Shown here: piece by piece, positions 19,344 to 43,180 of the stretch
How the letters are laid out: the number at the start of each line of letters is the position of its first letter
Position numbering within the stretch: the first letter of the stretch is position 1
Source of the DNA: Apostichopus parvimensis
Taxonomy: Eukaryota > Echinodermata > Holothuroidea > Aspidochirotida > Stichopodidae
Assembly: GCA_000934455.1 (NCBI GenBank)
Contig: KN882244.1
Location: forward strand, 16,568-60,089
DNA: 43,522 nucleotides
Direction: 5' to 3'
Program-made: the position numbers and the translations under genes
Notes under the pieces: model-generated
Told to the model about the DNA's origin: nothing
What the model saw: only the letters and a program-made list of their open reading frames with translations
Database searches by the model: none

Positions 19344-19781
19344 ATGACTGCCTCAACAAAGATTGCCCGTGAATTTTCGAACAGCAAGATGTTGATGCAG
19401 TTTTCTCTTTCATTTATTGTGACATCAGTAATTTGTGGTTTATTTGTGATTATTGTACTGTATTATCTGACTTTAAAGAAATACAAATCAAAGTCTGAGG
19501 TTTCTAAAGTTTGGCATAACGTTACAGTTAATGGTCGCCCATCACGTAAAATTCGAAAACCACGTAACGTTAGGCATATGAAGAAGAAGATGGCATGTAC
19601 CGCTAATAATACTCAAGCCATTAAATCCTGTAAGTCAGAACCTATAACAGAAAATGAACAGCCCACAAAATCAGCTGGCCCCACCAAAGCATTGAAGCGA
19701 CATTCTCCGGAGGAATGTAAAGATGTTTTCAACAATCCTTCGAACAAGAAGCAATCTCCTAAAAAGTCAAAGGTGATTCAA
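19344..19781 (+). CDS. ERI1: ERI1 exon 1: transmembrane anchor and basic linker
   Basis: It spans 146 codons in phase 0, with donor CAA|GTAAGT. TM helix about residues 20-44 (from FSLSFIVT to LYYLTL), positive residues right after it, then Lys/Arg-rich and Ser/Thr/Pro-rich linker. No similarity to the N-terminus of human ERI1. The next exon joins in frame exactly where conservation with human ERI1 begins (FNHPVYKSI against FSDPVYKEI). Confidence 0.82.
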
Positions 19782-22700
19782 GTAAGTGAAGCATGGAAGT
19801 TAAATTGGTATTCTTAAATGATTTGATCAATATTTAATATAAGGGTAGGCCTAGATTGAGCCTCGTGGGTATTCAGTGTATGAAAGCATGATTTTTGTAG
19901 CTTGAGCTTGTGATAGCTTGCTTCAGTAGAGACCTGCCAACCTTTGACTTACATACTGTACTGTAGGAGATTTACAAGTTTCCATCCCACACAATTGGAA
20001 AATATATATATGGAAAGAAATAGGGAGAATTGGGCCAAATTCAACAAGACCAAATAGCCATATAAATAGAAACATTGTGTGGTTTAACATGTCAACTCTG
20101 TAGTATCATACTGTAGGGTCATACTAAAATGAATAATGAGCAACTCGCAATTGACTGTAAAAGCATTGAATAATTTAAAATGCAAAATGTATGGAAGCTG
20201 GTAAGAATCATGCCTGAGAATGTAGCAATAGTTGATTTCTCACAGTATAGATTGGAAGAGCCAACACAGTACCAAGGAATTACAAAGAAAAATAATAACA
20301 GAGTGAATGGCATGGCAAATAATATTTAGTGAGAATAGAACAGCAGTTGGTAGGGTATCAAATGGCAAAGGAAATGGTGATTATTTCCATAGATGAAATG
20401 ATATCCATCATAGATTTACCACAGTGAACTCGCATCTAAACTACTGTATGCTGAAATTGGAATTAAGATAATGCAGATAATTTTCCACCTGTTTTACACA
20501 GCTTGACTTTCAATAACCTATTGAAACTGTTTATTTGTTTAAACCGTTGTTTAAATTGTTTAATTTGAAACTGTTTAACTTGATAACTACCTCAGAGAAC
20601 CTAACAGAAGATCTATTTAAATTAAGGAGAGTTTGCACTGTGTGATATTGAGCAAAGATACATAACATATTTATGTCCAAAATATTGGCATATACCGTAG
20701 TTTAAGTAGACCATCCAAACAATCAAGGAAAATAAAGAAACTTCGGGCAAGGAATCCTGTTAAATGCTTTCCAATTTTCATAAAAATAATGACCTGAAGT
20801 ATAAAAATCGATAATGGGTGGTACACAATTTGTTTTACTTGTGGAATGATATAGTGATCAGCTGATGGAGGTATTGTAAGTGCTTAATATTCGTACCCTA
20901 TTGTGTTAATAGGCATGACCTTACTATATAGCTCGGCATTTTTTGCAAAAGAGCTTTAAGAATGGTACAGTTTTTTGTCGTTTTTAGTGATCTTCACAGG
21001 TATTAATAGTGCACCTGTAGGGTCATTAATTGGTACATTGAAAACAGGAACAATGCCAGCTTTTTAATTGCAAAATAATGAAATACAAAGCCTGCCGATG
21101 TATTTTTTTGTTTAAACACACAGTGCAACTTTAATTCTAGATTAGTGTGTAATTTCATTTAATCAATGTTTTATTTTTGTAGGAAACTAAGAATTTCAAC
21201 CATCCAGTTTACAAAAGCATTTCCTCGCAAAATGGAGAGATAAACAGGATGACCCACCAGCAGTTGATATCAACTTTGAAGCAATTTAATCTTGATTCCA
21301 GGTTGGTATATTGTATTATGTAGCAAATATTTTTGTTTTCAGCTATGAAAATCACTTGAACAGGACATTTATAGACTATAATAGCAACATGAGTTTGGAA
21401 GATTAGTCAGTTTGTTCTTCAACAGATTGATTGTAGAAATGTACCATTAAAATTTATGGAGATGAATGAAATATTTAGATTTCAAATTTAGTTTTGATGG
21501 CCAAACTGAGTTAGCTAAAGGTAACCTTTTTCTTTTCTACAGTGGATACCCTGACATTCTCAAGAAAAGGCTGAAGCTCCACTATATGGAATCTTCCCTG
21601 GGTAAAGCTGGACTGGATTCTCACCAAACTGCACAAAGTTATGATTATCTCTGCGTCATCGATTTTGAAGCAACCTGTGAACGTCAAAACCCAGCTGATT
21701 ACCTTCACGAGATCATTGAATTTCCTATTGTTCTAGTTAATACAAAAACAAGACTGGTGGTAAGAAAATTTAGTGTAAAAAATGGAATCCTCACAACTTT
21801 AAAGTTTACTGTACAGTAGCTCAAAAATGTATGTATGTTTGTATGTGTGTTTGTATGTATTTTAGATCCTCCTGCAAGCAGGAACTCGCAAAGAAGCCTA
21901 ATTGGCTTATCAAAGCCGCAAGTTAACCGAAGTCAGTCTCTTAGATTCATATTTAACGTCCATGATTATGAAATGTCAACTACTCTGTAACTGGAGGTTA
22001 TACATTGATCTTGGAGTGACTCGAACTCGGGACCTTATGATTGAAAGGCACTGGCGTTAACCACTGAGCTAACACTCATCATTGAGCTAACACTGAGCTA
22101 ACACTCAAAAGATGCATTCATAAATTTGCTTACATGATGTAAGTTTGATTTTCAGATGAAATTCAGAGGATCTTAATAACTCTTACAGATGGTAGTGTTA
22201 TTTGAGAAAGCAAGCTCAAAGAATGATAAAACACATGCAGTTATTAATCACAAAGACCACAAAAACTGGATAGAATCATCCAGAATAATGATGTACCATA
22301 AGATTAGACATTTAGTGTGCAGGACAATGCCAGTTAACTAATAGTGACCTAATTGTTGATGTTCGGTCACAAGATTTATTTGGGGGAGCGGAGAAGCAGT
22401 ATTATTTTTGTGATTTGAATATTTGAAATCTACACATGTGTTCAACAAGTTTTTGTTTTGTGTATATTCTCAACTATTTGTTTGATGCATTGGTTGGTTT
22501 CCTTTCAAACATGATGGTTTAGAACATTACACTTCTTTGATGTTGTACAAAATTAATTGAAGTTAATTTAGATTTATTATTTTTATTTCCTCAGGAGGAT
22601 ACTTTGATGTTATTCTGTAAACCATTACTCAACCCTAAGCTGTCGGAGTTTTGTACAAGTCTAACAAACATAACACAGGTGAGTGTATTGGTTTGGTATA

Positions 22701-23995
22701 AAGCCAGTTTGGTTGTAAAAGCTATCCATGCTCTTATCCTATGTTTATGGTTTTGTTGTATGGTTGCATGTTCAACTCAACTTAAGTTATCATAAAGTAA
22801 AAGAATTATACAGTTTGTTGGTAAAACCCATTTTATGTTGTTAAGTTAGAGAGATGACTACACATATGATTAATGCAGGTAGTACTAGTGTGTTATAATC
22901 TCCCGCTAGGTTCAAGTGGACTATGCAGACACATTTCCTGTTGTATTAGAGACGGTGAACCGCTGGATGAAACATAAAGAACTCGGGTCTAAATACAAGT
23001 TTGCCATTGTTACCGATGGGTGAGTTGAAGTATATGTCTTCTTTTGACAAAGATCGTTTTTGTTTTAGTTAAGTATATGAAATCAATGAGATGTTTTTGA
23101 GATGATGATCTCAAGATGATGAGAGATGAGATGATCTCTGAGAACATTTGATTAATAAACTATCATTACATTTAACATTTTGCTTACTTGCTGAAGGACA
23201 CAGAACCTATGCATTTATGCTGGTGTCTTTGTTTCAACCTTGTTGACATGAAGAAGGAATACATATCAACAGAGCATTTGATCGAAAGGGTCTGTTCTGA
23301 GATATGAAGGCTTATTGCTTTGAATAGAGTTGAATGGTCAATAAAGTCCAAATTTAAAAGCTTATAATGTGCAATCAATTCAAAGTGGGTGGATATTGTC
23401 CTTGCCATGTGTAAACCTCACATTTAGTACAAGAAGCTAGATGGTTTTTGTAGAGTTTGAAAAAATACTTCTGGTCAACATGGTTTCAAAGTTAATTCAA
23501 AATTAAATAACATACATCACACATAGCATATAGGTCCCCATGTTGATTTAGGTGAGGATATACATATTCATTACTTAACAGGACATTTTGTGTTGAATTT
23601 AGAGCATCCATAGATCAGGTGTCTAAGCATATATTCTGTAACTTGAGTTCACCAAAATTGCAGCATGAAATCATGCAAACAATAATTCCCCATTAAATTT
23701 ATTTCTGTTTTTTTTCTTCAGACCTTGGGATATGAACATGTTTCTGAGGGTGCAATGTAAACTAAGTAAACTCAAATTTCCATCTTATGCCAAAAACTGG
23801 ATCAACCTTAGCAAAACATTTAGTAGTTTTTATAAAACCAGCAGAGTCAAGTTAGAACTCATGTTGAGAAACCTTGGCATGGAGTTTGAAGGCCGACCTC
23901 ATAGAGGTATCGATGATGCAAAGAACATTGCTAGAATAGCTGTCAAGCTCATGGAGGATGGCTGTAACTTGGTAATCAATGATGCCTTGACATAA
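19344..23995 (+). CDS. ERI1: 3'-5' exoribonuclease ERI1 with an N-terminal membrane anchor (6 exons, 413 aa)
   Basis: Coding exons are 19344-19781, 21183-21301, 21543-21759, 22595-22678, 22910-23019 and 23722-23995. All junctions are GT-AG and keep frame. Residues 147-413 follow vertebrate ERI1 closely: a SAP domain (about 158-200, INRMTHQQL then ILKKRLK), then the DEDDh exonuclease with D226 and E228 (VIDFEATCE), D322 (AIVTDG), H383 and D388 (HRGIDDAKNIARIA). All catalytic residues are present. In other animals ERI1 trims histone mRNA and 5.8S rRNA 3' ends and degrades small interfering RNA. The odd part is residues 1-146: a hydrophobic helix at 20-44 followed by KKYKSK, then a basic, low-complexity linker with KIRKPRNVRHMKKK. 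This predicts a signal anchor with the enzyme facing the cytosol, or a nuclear-membrane placement. 53 open codons follow the stop. Confidence 0.95.
21183..21301 (+). CDS. ERI1: ERI1 exon 2: start of SAP domain
   Basis: Acceptor TTTGTAG, donor GTTGGT. It encodes residues 147-185 plus two bases, including NGEINRMTHQQLISTLKQF, the first SAP helix, which in ERI1 binds the histone mRNA stem-loop. Confidence 0.93.
21543..21759 (+). CDS. ERI1: ERI1 exon 3: SAP end and Exo I motif
   Basis: Acceptor TTCTACAG, donor GTAAGA. It encodes ILKKRLKLHY of the SAP domain and YLCVIDFEATCE, the Exo I motif with metal ligands D226 and E228, then HEIIEFPIVLVN. Confidence 0.96.
21829..22087 (-). mobile_element. 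tRNA-derived SINE, copy 2, antisense in ERI1 intron 3
   Basis: It has the same head, body and tail as the copy at 9493-9731. The head end is followed to 22108 by extra direct copies of GAGCTAACACT, so the 5' end has been locally duplicated. Like copy 1 it is antisense to its host gene. Confidence 0.8.
22595..22678 (+). CDS. ERI1: ERI1 exon 4
   Basis: A 28-codon phase 0-0 exon encoding EDTLMLFCKPLLNPKLSEF and SLTNITQ, matching the region between Exo I and Exo II of ERI1. Confidence 0.95.
22910..23019 (+). CDS. ERI1: ERI1 exon 5: Exo II motif
   Basis: Acceptor CGCTAG, donor GTGAGT. It encodes VQVDYADTFPVVL and ends with FAIVTDG; D322 is the Exo II metal ligand. Confidence 0.95.
23722..23995 (+). 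CDS. ERI1: ERI1 exon 6: Exo III motif and stop
   Basis: Acceptor TTCTTCAG. It encodes WINLSKTFSSFYK and EGRPHRGIDDAKNIARIA with catalytic H383 and D388, ending at TAA 23993-23995. Confidence 0.95.
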
Positions 23996-24157
23996 GAAAA
24001 GGAAACCACTGGAACTGACGATTCAGATGATCTGCAGCAGCATTATGCTTTGATTTGTCATGAGGAGATTGCTGGACTGCAGACTTTCAATGATGCATTG
24101 GAGGGAGAGAGGCAAAATGTGAGACTGAAAGGAGATAAGTTCACCTCAGAGTCATGA
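23996..24157 (+). other. In-frame open extension after the ERI1 stop (53 codons, then TGA)
   Basis: After TAA 23993-23995 the ERI1 frame stays open to TGA 24155-24157. GC is about 44% by hand count, higher than the AT-rich DNA that follows, and the peptide is acidic and soluble-looking. It could be translated by readthrough, be a former C-terminus cut off by a recent stop, or be 3' UTR open by chance. Confidence 0.4.
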
Positions 24158-24677
24158 GAGCAAACCCCCAGGAAACAGACATTTTGAAATTCAATTCTTT
24201 AAACCTCTGCTTACTATTCCTGTTTACTCTTCAGATTTCACAATATAAATGGTTTTGTTCACTTTCGCTCTGCTTAAATTCAATTTGAAAGATGATATAT
24301 TACTATTTCCAACCTTGTTTTGATGGATGTCTTAATTGATAATTTGGTAGAAATGTAAATGAAAGCAACGCAAGCATGTTCTCATGAGTTTGAAATACAT
24401 TGTACATCAGTAGATGCATTAGTTAGGTTCTACTTCAAATTGTCAAGGAGCTAACAAATCTTTTGGAAGGAGGACCAATGAACAAACAGCTATTAACTTA
24501 GCTATAGCAAGACATTGATCTTTCTAAATTGGTTTTCAAGATACAGTACTCACTGTTAAAATGTGTAGATGTTTCCAATACTTTGAGGACATTGTTAATG
24601 ATCTAAGATTCTTAATCTAGGCTAAATGCCATTTTTACAAATGCTAATTACCGTATAAATAATTTCCTTTGGATACA

Positions 24678-24716
24678 AATAAAACAAGATGAAACCAAGA
24701 TCAAATTTTTAATAAA
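24678..24716 (+). terminator. ERI1: ERI1 polyadenylation signals
   Basis: AATAAA at 24678-24683 and again at 24711-24716, about 0.7 kb after the stop; no other AATAAA was noticed between the stop and these. Confidence 0.5.
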
Positions 24717-25751
24717 ATTCACGATTTACGGTTGGATACCTCTCCATAGTTCACAAAATGCTTCTTTTATGCAACTTTCTTTAATTTGATGACACCGTTG
24801 ATGCAACATTCCTTTAAATGTTTAAGCTATCAAAGATAATTGTATACAGCTGCCAAATGTTTTTGCCCCCACATTGACCAGTTGAATAGTTGAATGTTTT
24901 GAAATCATATTTTCTTTGGTTAGTTGAGTTTTATCAAGTACAATAGCTCTCTGCACCATTGATTCTTTTTGCTTAAATACATATTCTGGTGGCAGATTGA
25001 TTAACACTCGTCATGAAGACAAATATATAAAACGAATTCTAGTTTTCATGAAACGCAAAAAGGAATCCATGTGATGATGGTGGTTTGTGTAATGCTCCAG
25101 TTTTGTCTGTGTGAAACAATGATATCTCAAAAAGTACATCAAGCTGAACTTTTAATTTAGCTCAAAGGTCACTAGAGCCCAAAGTCCAGCTTTTATCTCC
25201 ACACAGTGCTTGGACAAACTTCATACCGATAATGTAGGTCCAGCTTAGTAAACAAACTGTTATTGATGTCAGAGGTCATTTGAGCAAAAGGTTCGAATAC
25301 CACAATGCTATAAAGCTTGGATGAAGTTTTATTTTTTGTGGAGTTTAAATATCACTTCAGGGGTTTCTTTGTGGAGGTCAATGATCATTTGATATCAACT
25401 GCAGTGAAAGAGCTTGAAAATGATACTCAATACAAATTAAACATTACAAAGTTAATCTGGCATGAACTGTAAGTTTGGCTGGTGGATGCAATCAGCATTG
25501 ATCAAAACTTAAATATTCGTTTATGAAACCTGATAAGCTATCTTTAAGTGTCAACTTTCTTCTGTTGATAAATTCTCAGCTCACCATAGTGTTGCCATTA
25601 CCCTCGTAATTTGTTTTTTATTAGGAAGTGGTTTTTACCTACCTAACATCTCTTTAAAATATGTCACAACTCGACTTAAAAGCCTTTCAGTTTATACTTC
25701 ATAAACATACATCAGAATTAAAGAAGCACAAAGATATACTTTGAAGTCAAA
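24717..25751. other. Convergent intergenic region, no gene recognised
   Basis: It contains degenerate AGGTCA half-sites (25162-25280) and a minus-strand open frame at 24822-25007 without recognisable features. Confidence 0.5.
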
Positions 25752-25885
25752 ATGTACTTTATTTACAGTTACTCAGTTTGTGTGTATACACTTACACTAT
25801 GTACTTTATTTACAGTTACTCAGTTTGTGTGTATACACTTACACTATGTACTTTATTTACAGTTACACAGTTTGTGTGTATACAA
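25752..25885. repeat. 47-bp minisatellite, 2.8 units
   Basis: Units start at 25752, 25799 and 25846. On the minus strand each unit contains AAATAAAGTACAT, hence three regularly spaced AATAAA signals pointing the same way as HECTD2. Confidence 0.9.
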
Positions 25886-28092
25886 CATGTACACTAGGAA
25901 GATGAAGACATCTATATACAAGCACAACTACATAGTACAGACCTTTTAACTTGACAATGAGATATTAAAGATTGGTTATTGAGAAGTTGTATCCTGATAT
26001 CTCCATATATCTGGAAATTCTAATATCTTAGTGGTTATAAATATTTAAGGTCTTGTGTATAACTCTACTACTATAGTATATTCAAAATAAAATAAACTGT
26101 TAGCAAACTGCTTATCCACTAGAGAGCCTGTGTAGGAGAATGTGTAAAAGTAAGTTGGCCTGATGTTTCGATACTAGCAGGATCTTCTTCAGAGGCTAGT
26201 ATCTTTTAACCTGTTCATATCCATAGATGGAGTAAATCATCCCAATATCTAACCACACAACAAAATAGATGTTCAATCTCACAATCTCAATGGCAGCTTT
26301 AAAAGCTCAGAAAGAAAATAATGTAATTACACACAATGTAAAACTTCCTGTAATATACTTTAAATGAACATTGATTATTTTGATTCAACTGAGCACAATG
26401 AATTTAATTATTTGTTAATCTTTCAACTCCAATAATTGATACAAATGTCCTCGTTAATGTAATTAAATAAGAAGACATCCTTAATTATTTGAAACATAGA
26501 TAGAGGTTCAAAGCAATTATAACTAAATTAACTGGCCTTTCTTGATTAAATGTCAAAATGTCATCTTCATTTCAGGTTGTGTGGAAACATTTGCTGCACA
26601 TCTGCATTAATCTCTTGAAATATAGTAATTCATGTTTCACCTATACCAACTAGAAGATTTCATCACATTCTTGTTAAATAGTAAAAGCATATTAAAATGT
26701 TACATGGAAAGACATGGTGTTGACAACAAGACATACTAATGTACCCATGTTTCTTTTCTTTGCCTATGTAGTATTGTTACATGGATAAGCTTAATGACAC
26801 AAAGTACTTTATGCCCACATTAACATATACTTATATATATATACTTATATATAACGTATACAAAGTGCAGTCGTGACAGCACAGATTCTTTGATCCTTTG
26901 GCAAGTCATAAATGTAATTAGTAAGATAAAAACAATGGATGTTGAATATAAAATAGGATACAATAGTAGAATCCAAGATCATGATTAGATTAAACTGGTC
27001 ACTAACAGATTATCCATGTATGTATGCAGGTGTAGTATAGTAGTAACCATCTATCCTCAGCTATCTTCATACCATCATGTTTAAGTAAGGCATAGACAAG
27101 TTGCATTCACAGAATACAACCCATGTTTATGCATCAAATATTACTTTGCTAACACAAAACTCGTTTTTGGAGAGAATATTTGTATTTAGTTGATCAAGTC
27201 ATCACTACATGTAACTTACAGAACTGGTGTCATCTGATCAATCTTGTGGTCAGATTAGACCAAAGATGAATTTACACAGCTACTTCCTATAGATGGTTAG
27301 CATAACAACTTTTCTTTGTAAACACACAAGTTTATTCTCATAAACAAAAAGTAAAACAATGGTGACAATTAACATCAATCCCTTTGTGGTTCCTTGGTAT
27401 GTAACTTCACCAAAACTATTGTTATTTAGGCATGGCCATACTTACTATTACCGGAATAAGACCCATAAAGAAATCCATTCATGTGCTAGACATCCCCAAA
27501 CATTCACATACTATCAATTAAAGTTACTGTCCCCAGATCATGTGTTCCTAGAGTCTAACCTGGTACTTGTTTAAATGCTCTGAATAATTTACATTTCAAC
27601 TGTTGGCCTTTCGTGCATTAAATTACTGCTTAAACGTCAACTATAAACATAAAACTGATTCACACTTACTGGCCTACATGTAACGACAGATCATTGAATA
27701 ATTTAACAGCCTGTAGTTTACATTCAAACCTTAAAATCATTAATAATAAGACCTCCTGTTACTTTGAAATACTTTGGCCTTGCAATTCTATATTGGACAA
27801 TATACTTGTTCTGGAGGGATGTATTTCCAAACCGTGAGCATTTGACCACCTTTAAAACAGCCAAACACTTAACATCCCTTTAAACGTACTGTACATTGTT
27901 TGAACATAGTTTGAAAAAACACATGTTAAGGTTTCCACAAACTTGTGAGTGTAAAACAAATAACATTGCAAAATGATGTTATATAAGAATGCTAGCTTCC
28001 ATCTGGCTTAATGTGGTCAAATTGATGCTTGATGTAGACAGATGGAAACAGCCAAATTAACATTAATAATTATAGTGAAAGCAGCTACATAT
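25886..28092. other. Intergenic, nothing recognised
   Basis: AT-rich sequence with a TATATA run near 26826-26852 and no coding features. Confidence 0.5.
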
Positions 28093-28445
28093 CCATCTAC
28101 AATCAGGCATTAATATCTTTCAGCTTGTTACATTTTGTCCATCTACAATCTTGTTACACTTAGTCTATCTACAATCAGTCATAAATATCTTTCATCTTGT
28201 TACACTTTCTTCATCTACAATCAGGCATAAATATCTTTCATCTTGTTACACTTAGTCCATCTACAATCAGGCATTAACATCTTTCATCTTGAAACACTTT
28301 CTTCATCTACAATCAGGCATAAATATCTTTCATCTTGAAACACTTTGTCCATCTACAATCAGGCATAAACATCTTTCATCTTGTTACACTTTGTTCATCT
28401 ACAATCAGGTATAAATATCTTTCATCTTGAAACACTTTGTTCACT
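28093..28445. repeat. 46-bp minisatellite, 7-8 units
   Basis: CATCTACAATCAGGCATAAA starts recur at 28093, 28140, 28166 (a shortened step), 28212, 28258, 28304, 28350 and 28396. Five successive steps are exactly 46 bp. Units vary between CTTGTTACAC and CTTGAAACAC. Confidence 0.92.
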
Positions 28446-29716
28446 TCACTAGTTCTGCTGTTTCATTGCTTAAGGTTGTTGCTGCTTTAAACCTCACCAT
28501 CAATGAGTTTTTTTTTAAGGAAGAAGAAAGTGCATTGGTCAGTTGTCACAGAAATGTTTCCATGACTAGTCAGTATGTAACCTGTGACCACATTAATACA
28601 AGATTTGTCATACACTTTGTTTTAGTACCTTACCATCAAACTCATTGACCACTACAAATTATTCCAAGGTGAAATCGCTGCTCATTTCACCCTGTAGTTT
28701 TGTACTGGTACATAGATTGCACATAGGTTGAAGTATATATCAAGACTGCTGCCTGTGACTTTATGACAGCGCCAACAAGGTGTCACATTTCTTAATGGTG
28801 ACTGCTTTGCCAAAACTATTTAAAGACTTCTTCTTAAACATCTTTGAAGTTTTTTATTTACCTTTCAAAACTTACACAACCAGAAAACCAGTTGGCTTTG
28901 TGATTTCTTGCCTTATAATTTCAAATAACTATCTTACTAATGTAGCGTAAGTTGTTCAATTTGTCCAAGAATTAAGTGAGAACCAGACCATATCACATAT
29001 TTCCAGCGCTTATTTTTAGCACTCCCTTGTGGGCATTAAGTCATTCAAGGATTTTACAGTATAGAATTTTTATTCCAAAATGTTTGAAATCCAGAAAGAA
29101 CAGTCCTCATATGTGACATATAGACACATAGATGTATTAATACAATCAGCTCTGCCACATTGCGACCATCACTTTAATAATTGTTATTAATGAATGAGAG
29201 CTCTACATGACATTGTTTATACACTGTGAAATATTCTCACAACTTAACCAAAGCAAAAGTCATCTAGTATAAATCATAGAGAAAATGGTCAATTTTCCCA
29301 CCATTTGAGTTAACCTGTTGACCCCTAGAAGTTCAGAGGGTAAAAACTAATAAGGGCCTGCTGAGTCTTCAAGTGAGTGTGTTCAAGATTATCAACAGAT
29401 TGCAGCAGAGTTTATTCCTGAATGTCTTTGTTTTGTTGAAGCCTCATTGAGCCCCTTCACTAACCTGAACTGAATTTGACCAAACTATCTTCACCAAATG
29501 AAAATCATAGCATTGGAGAATTCACAGATTAATTGTAGCTTAAATTGGGAGTTATCACATTTAAAAGGTTTTCAGACTTTGCCACACCTGCTGATATCAT
29601 TTAACCTTTGACCTCCACCAATTTCGATAGGGTTCTTGCACTCACCAAGCTGCATCTACATACTAAGTACAAAGTTCAAGAAAGATGTTCTTCTTGAATT
29701 ACCGTGAGTACAAGAC
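28446..29716. other. Region downstream of HECTD2, dispersed repeats
   Basis: 28870-28915 shares AACCAGAAAACC..TGGCTTTGTGATTTCTTGCC-type sequence with 30208-30240 and 35217-35255. 29320-29395 is the reverse complement of sequence near 14836-14900. It could be partly HECTD2 3' UTR if the proximal signal at 29717 is skipped. Confidence 0.45.
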
Positions 29717-29722
29717 TTTATT
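29717..29722 (-). terminator. HECTD2: Candidate HECTD2 polyadenylation signal
   Basis: AATAAA on the minus strand about 165 bp after the HECTD2 stop; further copies are at 29411-29416 and in the 47-bp minisatellite. Confidence 0.4.
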
Positions 29723-29886
29723 ATTATTATATTATTGGATAGGATGGAAGTTAGAATTTGAATTGAAAGTACACAAGAACACATGCTCACATAGTACACC
29801 AGAATGGATGTATTGTAGATATCAGTCAGGTCATAATGAATGGTCATTCCCTACAGAGTAGTAGTGTACAGTATAGGTACAGTAGT

Positions 29887-42175
<12,289 letters not shown>

Positions 42176-42975
42176 CTGTAAATTAATGAAAATAAAAATA
42201 TCATAGCAAACTGTCAGGGCTGTCATGCTTCCCTGCATGAACACCCGGAGCTATCCAGATGACCAAAGCAATTGCTACTTTCTTTTGTACATGTTTAATA
42301 GTGCTTTATGCCACAAACACTCAGACAAAATACAAGTTTACTACAACTGCAACCGCCATATTATTACTTAAAAACATGCCTAGAAAATTGAGTTAATTTT
42401 CAATGTGAAGTTCACCTTCTGTAAAAGAAAACAATATATATATTTACATATACCGAAATGGTTTCCTTAGTGTATTTATTGTCAAGTCATCATACATATT
42501 TACAAATTATCCCCTAAATCAGCGTCTAATTCGTCCCTTATGGACGCAATCTACAAGCAATAATGCTCACTCGAGCCTGCTTGGGCTTGAAGGAACAAAA
42601 ATGCGACCAGACGAAGGCATATACCTCTAACACGTAGGTTCGAGACATCATCTACACGTAAAAATCTCTTACAATATATATGTAAACGATACTGTATCTA
42701 TATCTTTATTTGTGATTGATATTTTTACTGCATGAAGGGTACTTGTTGACAATTTTTGTGCTTGTGAAAAGTCAACATATTTTATATTTATTTCTACATA
42801 ACAGTAGAAAATAGTGGAATAGTTAGATCATGTCACATCTCCAAAGCATACATGAAGATGGTAAAACAGATAAAGCAAAAACAAAATCATTGGCAAAATA
42901 CACATTTGGAAAGGGTTGAACCCTTCTTGTTCACTTGCTAAAATAAAATTTATATATACATTTATATACATAAAG

Positions 42976-43049
42976 GATTTTGCCACCTGTATCGAACAAT
43001 AAATATCTATATATCTTTTATATATATTGTTCGCTACAGGTTGCAAAGG
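42976..43049. repeat. MicroRNA-precursor-like hairpin or short palindromic MITE
   Basis: Left arm GCCACCTGTATCGAACAATA and the inverse of the right arm GCAACCTGTAGCGAACAATA differ at two positions over this 20-nt stretch. The arms extend to about 28 bp around a short AT-rich loop, total about 74 nt. Confidence 0.55.
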
Positions 43050-43106
43050 TCTACAGTGGAATGACAACATTCCTTTCTGGTTTCGAACCTCTCAACATAC
43101 AATCAG

Positions 43107-43180
43107 TGTCGATGGCCTAGTTGGTTAGGGTGTCCGCATATTAAGTGGGAGGCCCAGGTTCGTATTCCCGTGGAGGCTGG
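43107..43180 (+). mobile_element. tRNA-like SINE head
   Basis: A box TGGCCTAGTTGG at 43113-43124 and B box GGTTCGTATTCC at 43157-43168 are at tRNA spacing. The acceptor and T stems pair poorly, so it is a tRNA-derived SINE head, not a working tRNA gene. It differs from the two SINEs at 9493 and 21829. Confidence 0.65.

Noticed and set aside
24822..25007. 61-codon minus-strand frame between ERI1 and HECTD2
   Set aside because: No recognisable domain, no convincing splice sites and an AT-rich non-coding setting.
27359..27574. 71-codon plus-strand frame
   Set aside because: It matches no family, has no splice context and its length is ordinary for chance in this region.
28093..28445. CRISPR-like array (also considered for 3930-4210 and 36589-36786)
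   Set aside because: The units are contiguous tandem repeats without unique spacers, in a eukaryotic genome with spliced genes.
43107..43180. Functional tRNA gene
   Set aside because: Boxes A and B are present but acceptor and T stems do not pair.
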